Assembly: GCA_021767525.1 (NCBI GenBank) | Contig: JAASTF010000017.1 | Span: 1 to 21,264, forward strand | Origin: Paracoccaceae bacterium | GTDB taxonomy: Bacteria; Pseudomonadota; Alphaproteobacteria; Rhodobacterales; Rhodobacteraceae | Reading direction: 5' to 3' | Length of the DNA stretch: 21,264 bases | Notes under the pieces: model-generated | Seen by the model: only the letters and a program-made list of their open reading frames with translations | What the model was told of the DNA's origin: nothing | Databases searched by the model: none | Shown here: positions 8,665-15,937 of the stretch, in pieces | Layout: each line of letters opens with the position of its first letter | How positions within the stretch are numbered: the stretch's first letter is position 1 | Translations under genes and position numbers: made by a program

Positions 8665-8987
8665 GCCTGCGCCTCTTCCGGCAACATGAAGGCAAGCGCC
8701 AAAAGCTCGGCCGCCGCGCGGGCGCCCGCCATCGGCCCGCCCTCGATCTCGGCCGCCGCCAACTGACGCGCATCGCCGGCCCAGCCGCCGCCGCGCAGCC
8801 CTGCCAACAGCAGGGCCAAAACGTCGCGTGACGAAAACCGGCCCGCTTCAAAGCGTTCGACAAGCGCCACCAGCGTGTCCTCGCACAGCGCGTCCTCCAG
8901 TTCGGCCAGCGCGCCCAGCGTCAGCTTCATCGCGTGGCGCTCGCCATCCATGACAAGCGCCACCTCACCCCGCCAGCGGTTCGCCAT
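8661..8987 (-). CDS. g10: GTA g10: tail assembly chaperone (GTA-gp10 family)
   Basis: A 108-residue protein of the GTA-gp10 (Phage_TAC_11) family, expected to bind the tape measure during tail assembly and to be absent from the finished particle. The sequence opens with NRWRGEVALVMDGERHAMKL followed by LGALAELEDAL, the family core. Two starts are possible: GTG at 8990 or ATG at 8987. The ATG is preferred because it gives a TGATG coupling with the g9 stop. Neither has a clear ribosome-binding site, so re-initiation by ribosomes finishing g9 is likely. Confidence 0.9.
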   Translation of the reverse strand: MANRWRGEVALVMDGERHAMKLTLGALAELEDALCEDTLVALVERFEAGRFSSRDVLALLLAGLRGGGWAGDARQLAAAEIEGGPMAGARAAAELLALAFMLPEEAQA

Positions 8988-9400
8988 CACAGCGCCGTAA
9001 AGGCCAGCGCCCCGGCCGAGGCCAGCGCCATTTCATAGGTCGCCTCGCCGTCATGGCTGCCCGCGTATTCCAGCGCGGTCACCTGGAACGGGCCCTCGAC
9101 GATACCGAAATCGGGAATGATCACCTGGAAATCCGGGATCTCGCCGTCAAAGAAAAGCTGCCGCGCGCGCTCGTCGGTGTTTTCGTCACGGAACACGCCC
9201 GAGCCGCTGATAGACGCGCTTTTCACACCGGCGCCCGCCAGCAATTCGCGCCAGCCGCCCTGGCTTTCCAGGCTTGTCACATCCACGCTTTCCGCATTGA
9301 AACTGATGCGCGTTGCGCGCAGCCCGGCGATCGTGCCGAACTGGCCGTCGCCCGTCAGATCGACCTTGATCAGCAGGTCCTTGCCGTTTTGTGCACCCAT
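8987..9400 (-). CDS. g9: GTA g9: major tail tube protein (TP901-1 family)
   Basis: A 137-residue tail tube subunit, stacked as rings to form the tail. The N-terminus MGAQNGKDLLIKVDL, the VTSLESQGGWRELLAGAGVKSASISGSGVF block (residues about 41-70) and the EGPFQVTALEYAG segment are classic for the TP901-1 major tail protein family. The ATG follows AGGAGA at a suitable distance. The reading frame is open further upstream, but that part shadows g8. Confidence 0.95.
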   Translation of the reverse strand: MGAQNGKDLLIKVDLTGDGQFGTIAGLRATRISFNAESVDVTSLESQGGWRELLAGAGVKSASISGSGVFRDENTDERARQLFFDGEIPDFQVIIPDFGIVEGPFQVTALEYAGSHDGEATYEMALASAGALAFTAL

Positions 9401-9423
9401 GGGTCTGTCTCCTGAATGATGGG

Positions 9424-9834
9424 TTAATTGTCTTCGATGCGTGCGCGGAATCGGATATCGATGCGGCGCAATTGCCCCGTGCCCTCGCGCCGGGCGCGCG
9501 CCCGCAGAAACCGCAGCGACACCAGCCGCCCACGCGTCAGCGCCAGATCGGCGCCCACCAGCGCATCGTTGATCGCGGCGGCCACCGTCTTGGCCTGGTG
9601 AAAGCCGGATGCGTCCGACACCACCGACACGGTGAAATCGTGCCGTGCGCCGCCGCCTGTCTTGTCCGACGCGTCGCGGGCCTCTTCGGGGCCAAGGCTG
9701 ACATATATCTGCGGCAGGTTGCCCGACGGCACCACGTCGTAGATCGCATTGCCGACCAGCGCCGCCAGACCGGCATCGGCCGCCAGTGCCTGGAACACCG
9801 CCGCCTGTAGGGCGGCTGCCACGCCATAACTCAT
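9424..9834 (-). CDS. g8: GTA g8: tail terminator protein, DUF3168 family
   Basis: A 136-residue protein of family DUF3168, which ends tail polymerisation and forms the joining ring to the head. The start MSYGVAAALQAAVFQALAAD, the VVPSGNLPQIYVSLG strand (about 34-48) and HDFTVSVVSD (65-74) match the family. ATGA overlap with g7; 23 nt before g9, which holds the g9 ribosome-binding site. Confidence 0.92.
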   Translation of the reverse strand: MSYGVAAALQAAVFQALAADAGLAALVGNAIYDVVPSGNLPQIYVSLGPEEARDASDKTGGGARHDFTVSVVSDASGFHQAKTVAAAINDALVGADLALTRGRLVSLRFLRARARREGTGQLRRIDIRFRARIEDN

Positions 9835-10172
9835 GCCACCACCTCCTCTTCGGCAAAGCAGGTCAGGTAGCGCCCGCGCGGGTCGCGCTCGGCCACGGCG
9901 GTGATCCGAAACAGCCGCGTGCCATCGCGGAACCGCTGCTCGGGGCGCGGCCGCATGGTGCTGCCCACCGGTGCCGCGCGCACCGTGATCCGGTAACCCG
10001 TCAGCGAGATCTGTGCGCCGTCGCCCTCGCGCTCGCGCCCCGTGCGCGCCACGACCTCGGCCCACAGCGTGCCCAGCACCTCCCACGAGCGGATCACACC
10101 ACCCGCCCCGTCCGAGGTTTCGACCGGGTTTTCCAGCTCCAGCGCGCGCGTCAGGTTCGGCAAACCGCTCAT
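9831..10172 (-). CDS. g7: GTA g7: head closure / head-tail adaptor protein
   Basis: A 113-residue protein of the phage head-tail joining (SPP1 gp16 / HK97 gp10-like) group. It seals the connector under the portal. The recognisable core is the SWEVLGTLWAEVVARTGRE segment (about 29-47) and the later FRDGTRLFRITAVAERDPRGRYL-type strand pair. It overlaps g6 and g8 by ATGA on both sides, so translation of g6-g7-g8 is likely coupled. Confidence 0.9.
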   Translation of the reverse strand: MSGLPNLTRALELENPVETSDGAGGVIRSWEVLGTLWAEVVARTGREREGDGAQISLTGYRITVRAAPVGSTMRPRPEQRFRDGTRLFRITAVAERDPRGRYLTCFAEEEVVA

Positions 10173-10768
10173 GCCGCACCTCCGCCCAGCAGGCGCACGG
10201 TGCGATAGCGCTCGATCAGGCTGGTCACGCCGAAGGGCATGCAGCCTGCGCTCAGCGCCGTGTCGTCACGGTATTCATAGTAATGCGCCGCCAGCAGCAT
10301 CACGGCCTGGCGCAGATCGGCCGGCAGCGCGTCGAAATCGGCGCCCATCCCGGCGTCGAAGGCGATGCGCGCCTCGCCCGATTGCGGGATCACCGGCAGC
10401 AGCGTCGCCACCGGCATCAGGCGCGGGCGCTGGCTGTCACGCTCCAACCGGTAAAGCGCCGGGTCCACGACAACCTCGCCGCCGTCGCGATCGACCAGCG
10501 TGACCCCCGTCACCGCCGTTACCGGCGCGACCGGAAAGGGCTGGCCGGTCGCATCGCGCCAGTCGGCCAGGGTCAGCTGAAACGATCGCGCCAGCAGGAT
10601 CTTCGCGGTCCGCGCCTCGATCGCCGCGATGGCCGCCCGCAGGAACCCGGCCAAAACGCCATCCTGCACCGCATCCTCGGCAAAGCCGCTGCCCAGACGC
10701 AGATGCGCCTTGAACCCATCCACCGGCAGCGCGGCCCCGGCAATCTCGGTTTCTTCCATCAACATCAT
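10169..10768 (-). CDS. g6: GTA g6: head-tail connector (portal adaptor) protein
   Basis: A 199-residue protein of the phage head-tail connector type (phiE125 gp8 / gp6-like), forming the ring directly below the portal. Visible features are the N-terminal helical bundle (residues 15-60), the KILLARSFQLTLADW strand, VIPQSGEARIAFDAG, and the helix DLRQAVMLLAAHYYEYR near the C-terminus, which is typical of the family. The start ATG at 10768 has GGAG eight bases upstream; a second ATG follows at once. It is preceded by the 147-nt gap after g5, the longest gap within the cluster. Confidence 0.9.
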   Translation of the reverse strand: MMLMEETEIAGAALPVDGFKAHLRLGSGFAEDAVQDGVLAGFLRAAIAAIEARTAKILLARSFQLTLADWRDATGQPFPVAPVTAVTGVTLVDRDGGEVVVDPALYRLERDSQRPRLMPVATLLPVIPQSGEARIAFDAGMGADFDALPADLRQAVMLLAAHYYEYRDDTALSAGCMPFGVTSLIERYRTVRLLGGGAA

Positions 10769-10877
10769 GGACCTATCTCCAAACTTGGCCTCCCCCTCTG
10801 TCGGGTTGGGCGCGCGCCGTCAGCGTTGCTCGAACGGAGGGAGCAGCCAGACAACACCGTTCATCACGGCACGCGCC

Positions 10878-10912
10878 CCGGAGACGGGCAGATGCCCGCC
10901 CCCGATCCCCGG
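10878..10912 (-). other. Stem-loop just after the capsid gene
   Basis: An outer arm pair CCGGAGA (10878-10884) and TCCCCGG (10906-10912), with one G-U pair in the RNA, encloses an inner perfect pair CGGGCA (10885-10890) and TGCCCG (10893-10898). It lies 4 nt after the g5 stop codon. There is no T-run on the downstream side, so it is not a normal intrinsic terminator. It could stabilise the 3' end of capsid mRNA or partly attenuate transcription. The role is inferred. Confidence 0.5.
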
Positions 10913-10915
10913 CGT

Positions 10916-12100
10916 TTAGGACACCGAGAATTTCAGCAGCTTGATCGCGGCAAAGTCGCTCACGTCGCCGCCAACGCGCTTGGTTGCGTAGAACAGGACA
11001 TGCGGCTTGGCCGAGAACGGATCGCGCAGAACCCGCAGGTCGGGCCGTTCGGCCACGGTGTAGCCGGCGCTGAAATCGCCAAAGGCGATGGCGGTCGCGT
11101 CGCTGCCGATATCGGGCATGTCCTCGGCGATCAGCACAGGATAGCCCAGCAGGCGCGCGGGCTCGCCAGCGGCCAGACCGTCCGACCACAAAAAGCGGCC
11201 ATCATTGTCCTTCAGCTTGCGCACCGCGCCCGCGGTTTTCGAGTTCATGACGAAAGCCGCATTCGCGCGGTATTGCGCCCCCAGGGCATAGACCAGGTCG
11301 ACAATCGCATCCGCCCCGCCGAAATCGCCATCGACGCCGGTTGCGACATAGCCCAGGTTGCCCCAGCTCCAGCTGTCATTGGCGACGTTCGGATGGGTCA
11401 GGAACCCGGTGGGCTTGTCGATGCCATCGCCGTTCACAAACGCCGCGGCCTCGGCGCGGGCGAACTTGTCGGCGATGCGACCGGCCAGCCAGCCCTCGAG
11501 GTCAAAGGCCGCGTCGTCCAGCAGGCGCTGCGAGGCTTTGGGCAGGGCCGACAGCTCGTGCAGCGGAATGGTGATACGGTCTATCTGCGGCGTCGCACCT
11601 TCCGACACGGTGCCGGTTTCGGTGTTCCAGCCGTGGCCCACATCGCCGTGATCCACCAGAACGTCATAGCTGGTGGCCTCGACATCGACCACGTTGGCAA
11701 TCGCCCGGATCGAGGCCGCGCCCTTCAGCACACCGCGCACGGTTTCGGCGGTCTGCGGGTCCACCAGGTATCCACCATCGGCGGCCACGGCGGTATTCAT
11801 CGCCTTGCCTTCCAGCGCCAGACCGCGCAGCGCATCGTCGTCGCCGGTGCGCAGGTAGGCGTCGAACGCCTTTTGATGGGGGGCCTCGATCTCGGCCGAC
11901 ATGGCCAGCGCGGGGCGCGCGGCCGGGGTATAGGTTTTACGTTCCAGCATGGTCAGTTGCTCTTCCTGTTGTTGAAGACGGTTGTGGATTTCATCGCGAA
12001 ACCCCTTGAATTCGCTCACAAAGCCCGCGATCGCGGTTGTCGCCTCGATGACCGGAGACACAGCTTCCCCGGTCCGAGACTTGGTCTCGGTCGTGCTCAT
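10916..12100 (-). CDS. g5: GTA g5: major capsid protein (HK97 fold)
   Basis: A 394-residue HK97-family capsid protein that builds the GTA head. Residues about 25-65 form a charged coiled-coil (EIHNRLQQQEEQLTMLERK), the expected N-terminal scaffolding segment removed by the g4 protease. The coat domain follows with GGYLVDPQTAETV (about 107-119), GHGWNTETGTVSEGATP and a C-terminal strand region. The ATG at 12100 is preferred over the adjacent GTG at 12103 because AAGGAAAAGG is better spaced from it. The gene is bracketed by GC-rich stem-loops on both sides. Confidence 0.95.
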   Translation of the reverse strand: MSTTETKSRTGEAVSPVIEATTAIAGFVSEFKGFRDEIHNRLQQQEEQLTMLERKTYTPAARPALAMSAEIEAPHQKAFDAYLRTGDDDALRGLALEGKAMNTAVAADGGYLVDPQTAETVRGVLKGAASIRAIANVVDVEATSYDVLVDHGDVGHGWNTETGTVSEGATPQIDRITIPLHELSALPKASQRLLDDAAFDLEGWLAGRIADKFARAEAAAFVNGDGIDKPTGFLTHPNVANDSWSWGNLGYVATGVDGDFGGADAIVDLVYALGAQYRANAAFVMNSKTAGAVRKLKDNDGRFLWSDGLAAGEPARLLGYPVLIAEDMPDIGSDATAIAFGDFSAGYTVAERPDLRVLRDPFSAKPHVLFYATKRVGGDVSDFAAIKLLKFSVS

Positions 12101-12126
12101 CACCTTTTCCTTCAGTGGTGTGGTTC

Positions 12127-12149
12127 GGCGCGGGGGTCAGTCCCGCGCC
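12127..12149 (-). other. Perfect 8-bp GC stem-loop over the g4 stop codon
   Basis: GGCGCGGG (12127-12134) and CCCGCGCC (12142-12149) are exact reverse complements around a 7-base loop that contains the g4 stop codon. It lies 27 nt before the g5 start codon and has no T-run. It may act as an mRNA processing or stability border upstream of the capsid cistron. The role is inferred from position. Confidence 0.5.
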
Positions 12150-12688
12150 AGCTCAAGGCGCGCCGCGTCAAAGGCCGCCGCCAATTCGCGCCAGGCGGTG
12201 TCGGCCTCGGGCACCTCGCCCTTTTGCCCCACCCGCGCACTGGGCAGCATCGGGAAGGTCACCAGCGACACCTCCCAAAGCTCCAGTTCCGTCAAGAGCC
12301 GCTGGCCCTTGTCATTCTTCGTGGCCCGCCGCGTGCGATAGCCGATCGAAAGCCCGTCGATGGCCCCCGCCGCAATCAGCGCGGCGGCCTCGCGGCCCTT
12401 TTCCACGCTGTCCAGGATCCGGCCCTTGACGTACAGGCCGCGCGCATCCTCGCGCACCTCGTCCCAAATGCCGATGGGCTGGGCCGGGTCGTGCTGCCAC
12501 AGCATCTTGACCGCGCGGCCTTCGGCGCCCAGGGCCTTCAGGCTTTGAGCATAGGCGCCGGGCTGCACCACGTCGCCGCCCTGATCGCAGGCACCGAACA
12601 GGCTGGCATAGCCCTCGATCACCGTGCCGTCGCTCACCACCAGCGCGTCGCCAAGACGGCAGAACTTGGTTTCCAATCCGCTTTCCAT
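12137..12688 (-). CDS. g4: GTA g4: prohead maturation protease (HK97 U35 family)
   Basis: A 183-residue serine protease that trims capsid subunits during head maturation. H66 (LWQHDP) and S114 (DGLSIGY) are the family catalytic residues, and WEVSLVTFPM (138-147) is the conserved segment after them. Two starts are possible: ATG at 12709, which overlaps the g3.5 stop as ATGA, or ATG at 12688 with AGGAAAGGG upstream. I chose the latter because its ribosome-binding site is clear and the MESGLETKF start fits the family. The alternative adds only seven residues. Confidence 0.92.
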   Translation of the reverse strand: MESGLETKFCRLGDALVVSDGTVIEGYASLFGACDQGGDVVQPGAYAQSLKALGAEGRAVKMLWQHDPAQPIGIWDEVREDARGLYVKGRILDSVEKGREAAALIAAGAIDGLSIGYRTRRATKNDKGQRLLTELELWEVSLVTFPMLPSARVGQKGEVPEADTAWRELAAAFDAARLELARD

Positions 12689-12705
12689 TTCGATCCCTTT
12701 CCTGG

Positions 12706-12936
12706 TCATGGGGTCATCTCGATCAGCGACTGCACAGCCTCTGCCAGAAACATCGCCCCGATGCCGTAAACCGCCAGCCACAGGCGCTTTTCCAGCTTCT
12801 CGATCAGCGCCTCCAGGCGCTCGGCGCGCTGCCGCAGCCCTTCGATCTGCAAATGGCTGACCCGCTCATGGGCCTCCAGCCGCAGCGCCGGCGCACAGTC
12901 GAACGCCTCGAACCCGATTCTGCGATGGTCATCCAT
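12706..12936 (-). CDS. g3.5: GTA g3.5: small head-formation protein (Rcc01685 family)
   Basis: A 76-residue protein at the place of R. capsulatus rcc01685, named a GTA head formation protein. Residues 20-52 form a charged helix with heptad-like spacing (RVSHLQIEGLRQRAERLEAL), followed by one hydrophobic segment (about 53-68, LWLAVYGIGAMFLAEA) that could be a membrane helix. The exact role is not known to me. The start overlaps the end of g3 by eight bases, and the end overlaps a possible g4 start. Confidence 0.85.
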   Translation of the reverse strand: MDDHRRIGFEAFDCAPALRLEAHERVSHLQIEGLRQRAERLEALIEKLEKRLWLAVYGIGAMFLAEAVQSLIEMTP

Positions 12937-14116
12937 CGGCGGGCTCGCTGAGTGCAGGCAGGCCCAGAAGGCTGCGCTTTTCCGCGTCCGTCAGGAATGC
13001 CGCGTCGCTCACGCGGCGCCACACCTCCGACCGTTCCGCTGCCAGGGCCGGCACCTGGTCCAGATCGGGCTTCAGCTCCAGCACCTCGCCCGCGAAGCCG
13101 GACAACCAGTCCGACACCTGCGCCGTCACCCGCGCGGCCAAGGGCAGCACCGTCAGGCGATAAAAGGCGCGGTTGGCCTCTTGGTAGTTGGCGAATGTCG
13201 CATCGCCCGGAATACCCAGCAGCATCGGCGGCACCCCAAAGGCCAGGGCGATCTCGCGCGCGGCGCTTTCCTTGGTCTTCTGGAATTCCATGTCCGAGGG
13301 GCTGAAGCCCATCGGTTTCCAGTCCAGACCGCCCTCCAAAAGCATCGGCCGGCCCGCGTTGCGCGCGCCCTGGTGATGCGCCTCCATCTCGCCCACCAAC
13401 CGGTCGTATTGGTCGGGGCTTAGCCCGCCCACGCCATCAGCGCCCTTGTAGACGATCGCGCCCGAGGGCCGCGCCGCGTTATCCAGCAGCGCCTTCGACC
13501 AGCGGCTGGCCGAGTTGTGAACGTCCAGCGCCTGCGCCGCGGCCTGCAGGGGCGACAGCCCGTAATGGTCGTCCTGCGGGTGGAAGGCGCGGATATGGCA
13601 CACCGGCGGCGCTTCGCCGGTCACATCGAACCGGTGCTTGCGGCTGCCGACCACGTAATCATACGCGATGGGCCAGCCATCAGCGCCCGGCACCACCTGC
13701 ATCCGGTCCGAGCGCAGCACATGCAGCTCGGCGGGCAGCATTTCCGGGCCGGCCACCGCCTCGACATAGGCATCGCCCGACAGCAGCAGATATCCATAAA
13801 GCGCCTCGAACAGCTCGGCCTTGCCCTGCGCGGGGTTCGGACGGCGCACCAGACGCAGCAGCGGATGCGTCTCATAGCGGTGCGTGCTGTCCTGCAACAC
13901 CAGCGGCAGGGCGGCGGCGGCTTCGGCGATCATCTTAACGCAGCGATGCACCACCGGGTTCGCGCCATAGCCGGTGCGCGTCAGGCTGACGGTGTCGCGC
14001 GGGCTCCAGGCGACGCGCCCGGCGCTGCCGAACGCGGTCACGCGGCCGGTGGCGCTTGCCTTTTGCTCGGGCACCGCCTGTGCCTCGGGGCCGCGTCGAA
14101 AGAAATCCAATACCAT
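12929..14116 (-). CDS. g3: GTA g3: portal protein (HK97 family)
   Basis: A 395-residue portal subunit. The dodecameric ring at one head vertex is the DNA channel and terminase dock. The GYGANPVVHRCVKMIAEAAA segment (49-68) and the C-terminal block with MEFQKTKESAAREIALAFGVPP (276-297) followed by GIPGDATFANYQEANRAFY are hallmarks of HK97-type portals. The ATG has GAGGAG upstream. It is separated from g2 by 89 nt, the second longest gap in the cluster; I see no hairpin or promoter there. Confidence 0.95.
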   Translation of the reverse strand: MVLDFFRRGPEAQAVPEQKASATGRVTAFGSAGRVAWSPRDTVSLTRTGYGANPVVHRCVKMIAEAAAALPLVLQDSTHRYETHPLLRLVRRPNPAQGKAELFEALYGYLLLSGDAYVEAVAGPEMLPAELHVLRSDRMQVVPGADGWPIAYDYVVGSRKHRFDVTGEAPPVCHIRAFHPQDDHYGLSPLQAAAQALDVHNSASRWSKALLDNAARPSGAIVYKGADGVGGLSPDQYDRLVGEMEAHHQGARNAGRPMLLEGGLDWKPMGFSPSDMEFQKTKESAAREIALAFGVPPMLLGIPGDATFANYQEANRAFYRLTVLPLAARVTAQVSDWLSGFAGEVLELKPDLDQVPALAAERSEVWRRVSDAAFLTDAEKRSLLGLPALSEPADG

Positions 14117-14205
14117 GCGTCATGCTCCTCGTGCTGGGGCGGGTTGCCGTTGGGCCCTTGCGCCGTCGAAAGCCAACCTGCCCCTAAAGGTTTAAGAAAA
14201 GTGAA

Positions 14206-15618
14206 CTAGAGCGCGCGCACCGTCGGGTGCCGCCATTTGCCCGCCGGTTCGATCATCAGGTCGGTCAGCGCCCAGACCATGGCATCCAGCCGGTCCGGGC
14301 TGCCGCTGCCTTCGAACCCGTGGGTCGTCATCGCGCACATCTGGTCCTCCAGCAGGCCCATGCCGCGCAGATGGCTGACGCGCGCCTGTTCATACAGCGC
14401 CGCCACCGGCTCGGCTCTGGCCTGCTTGTTGCGCGTGGCGTGGACCTTGCGCAGTCGTACCAGCGGATCGACCTGGCGCAACACCGCCTCGACCAGGTCG
14501 CCGCCCTGGTTCACCTCGGCGACGATGCAATCGGCCCCCCATCGGTCGCGCGCGGCAATCGCCGCACGGGCCCATTCATCGGGGCTGGCGGCGCTGACGC
14601 TGGCATCTTCCAGCACGCAGGCGCTCCAATGCTGGGGCCCGCCTTGCGCGCGCACGCCCGCCACCACGATCCCGCATTCATCCGACCGCGCATGGCCCGA
14701 CACGGGCGGGTCCACCGCCACCACGATCCGGTCCAGATCGGGCGCCACGGGCACCCGCGCGCTGTCCAGCCGCTTGCGCGACCACAGCGCGCCCTCGGCA
14801 TCCTCCATCAACACGCCGTCCAGCTCTTGCCGGCCCAGCCGCGTGCCGGCATAGCGCGCGCGCATCTCGACCATGAAGCTCTCGGCCAGGTTCGCGGCAT
14901 TGGCCTGGGTCGGCGCGTGGGTGGTCACCGTGCTGTCGCGCTTCAGAAGGTCTTTTAGCACGCCCACATTGCGCGGCGTTGTGGTCACGCAGACCTGCGG
15001 CTTGTCACCCAAACGCAGCGCGAATTGCAGCATGTCCCAGGTGTCTTGCCCGTTCTTCCACTTGGCCAGCTCGTCCACCCAGGCCGCGTCGAATTGCGGC
15101 CCGCGCAGCGCCTCGGGCTCATGGGCCGAGAATATCTGCGCCGTCGCCCCGTTCGGCCAGATCAGCATCCGCCGCCCGCCATGCCAGCGCGGCCGCCGGT
15201 CAGGCGGCGAACAGGCCAGGATGCCGCTATCGCCAAACACCATCACCTCGCGCGCCTGATCCAGCGTTTCGGCCACGATGGCGATGCGCGCGCAGCGCCC
15301 CGGGTCCAACGGCATCGGCCCCTCGACCAGGCTGCGCACCCATTCGGCACCGGCGCGGGTTTTCCCCGCGCCGCGCCCGCCCAGGATCACCCAGGACCGC
15401 CAGTCGCCTTCGGGGGGCAATTGATGCTCATGCGCCCAGAACTCAAAGATATAGGGCAGCGCCAGCACCTGCTCAGTCGTCAGACCGTCCAGGAACGCGT
15501 GCTGGACATCTTGCGGCTCGGAGGCGAGCCAGGCGGCACCCGATCTCAGTTCGGGCGCGATCAAAGTCGATGGCGTAGTCGTTGACGATTCCTTGCTGTT
15601 CCTTGCGACGCTCTTCAC
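14206..15618 (-). CDS. g2: GTA g2: terminase large subunit (DNA-packaging ATPase/nuclease)
   Basis: A 470-residue headful-type terminase that drives host DNA into GTA heads. The ATPase has Walker A GGRGAGKT (80-87), Walker B ending in D182 E183 (AAWVDELA) and the coupling motif CVTTTPR (210-216). The RNase H-like nuclease domain shows D303 (AVDPP), E368 (IVAEVN) and D445 (PDRLDAM). The start is a GTG with GGAG seven bases upstream. It lies inside g1, giving a 146-nt out-of-frame overlap. The stretch from about residue 28 (AAWLASEPQDVQHAFLDGL) looks like the normal family N-terminus, so the overlap appears real. Confidence 0.95.
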   Translation of the reverse strand: MKSVARNSKESSTTTPSTLIAPELRSGAAWLASEPQDVQHAFLDGLTTEQVLALPYIFEFWAHEHQLPPEGDWRSWVILGGRGAGKTRAGAEWVRSLVEGPMPLDPGRCARIAIVAETLDQAREVMVFGDSGILACSPPDRRPRWHGGRRMLIWPNGATAQIFSAHEPEALRGPQFDAAWVDELAKWKNGQDTWDMLQFALRLGDKPQVCVTTTPRNVGVLKDLLKRDSTVTTHAPTQANAANLAESFMVEMRARYAGTRLGRQELDGVLMEDAEGALWSRKRLDSARVPVAPDLDRIVVAVDPPVSGHARSDECGIVVAGVRAQGGPQHWSACVLEDASVSAASPDEWARAAIAARDRWGADCIVAEVNQGGDLVEAVLRQVDPLVRLRKVHATRNKQARAEPVAALYEQARVSHLRGMGLLEDQMCAMTTHGFEGSGSPDRLDAMVWALTDLMIEPAGKWRHPTVRAL

Positions 15619-15826
15619 ATCTTTGCTCCGTATCCAGTGCCATCTTCAGCCAGTGGCGGATTTCCCCGGTCAGCTTGGCGCTGTCTTTCAACGCCTCCAG
15701 CTCACCGGCCCGCACCCGTTTCTGAAGCTCCAAAAGCTCGGTGGTCATACCGAGCAGCTGTTCTTCCACGACCTGAATGGCCCTGCTCAAAGACCCTTCA
15801 TGCGCGTCAGAGATTTCTGCTTTCAT
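15473..15826 (-). CDS. g1: GTA g1: small terminase subunit
   Basis: A 117-residue first cistron of the GTA cluster. It is almost wholly helical and highly charged, with a coiled-coil-like run from about residue 15 to 80 (VVEEQLLGMTTELLELQKRV and following). It corresponds to R. capsulatus TerS, which selects DNA weakly, as suits random packaging. The ribosome-binding site is weak: the ATG is preceded by AGCGAGCAAAAGAT. The last 48 residues are encoded within the overlap with g2 and are Arg-rich, so this tail could be shaped by the g2 frame. No earlier stop shortens it. Confidence 0.85.
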   Translation of the reverse strand: MKAEISDAHEGSLSRAIQVVEEQLLGMTTELLELQKRVRAGELEALKDSAKLTGEIRHWLKMALDTEQRCEERRKEQQGIVNDYAIDFDRARTEIGCRLARLRAARCPARVPGRSDD

Positions 15827-15877
15827 ATCTTTTGCTCGCTTTGCCTCATCGGTAGTGCCCCCCGCACGAGCGAGACG

Positions 15878-15912
15878 AAAAAAGCGGCGCCCGGGTCACC
15901 CCGGGGCCGCTT
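15878..15912 (-). terminator. Strong intrinsic terminator between the GTA promoter and g1
   Basis: On the minus strand a 13-bp GC-rich stem forms with one bulged base: AAGCGGC/GCCGCTT (15882-15888 with 15906-15912) and CCCGGG/CCCGGG (15890-15895 with 15900-15905), tetraloop at 15896-15899. A run of six T follows at 15883-15878. It ends 51 nt before the g1 start codon and lies downstream of the only good promoter in the region, so GTA transcription must read through it. Confidence 0.85.
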
Positions 15913-15937
15913 GCCCATCTCTTCCAGCATGTCACAA

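Larger units (their letters stand above)
1656..15826 (-). other. Gene transfer agent structural gene cluster (RcGTA type), complete
   Basis: Seventeen GTA cistrons are present in the canonical order g1, g2, g3, g3.5, g4, g5, g6, g7, g8, g9, g10, g10.1, g11, g12, g13, g14, g15, plus one small trailing gene. All are open with no frameshift or stop. GTAs are domesticated siphovirus-like particles that package random host DNA and pass it to related cells. Genes known to be needed from other loci in R. capsulatus (activator gafA, head spikes, endolysin and holin) are not in this window. The absence of integrase, replication or repressor genes separates this locus from a prophage. Confidence 0.95.

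Noticed and set aside
8661..8990. Possible programmed frameshift joining g10 and g10.1, as in lambda G/GT.
   Set aside because: The two genes have their own start codons with an ATGA overlap, and no slippery heptamer is seen at the junction.
10013..12769. A very long plus-strand open frame (about 918 codons) opposite g4-g7.
   Set aside because: It runs antisense to well-recognised GTA genes. Its product is low-complexity and rich in Arg, His and Gln with no recognisable domain, which is the usual mirror of high-GC third-position bias.
1656..15826. The cluster as an inducible prophage.
   Set aside because: No integrase, repressor, replication or lysis genes and no attachment-site repeats are present, while gene order and protein sizes match the RcGTA cluster.
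15827..15877. Searched for a GTA promoter between the terminator and g1.
   Set aside because: No -35/-10 pair is visible on the minus strand in these 51 bases. A factor-specific promoter cannot be excluded.
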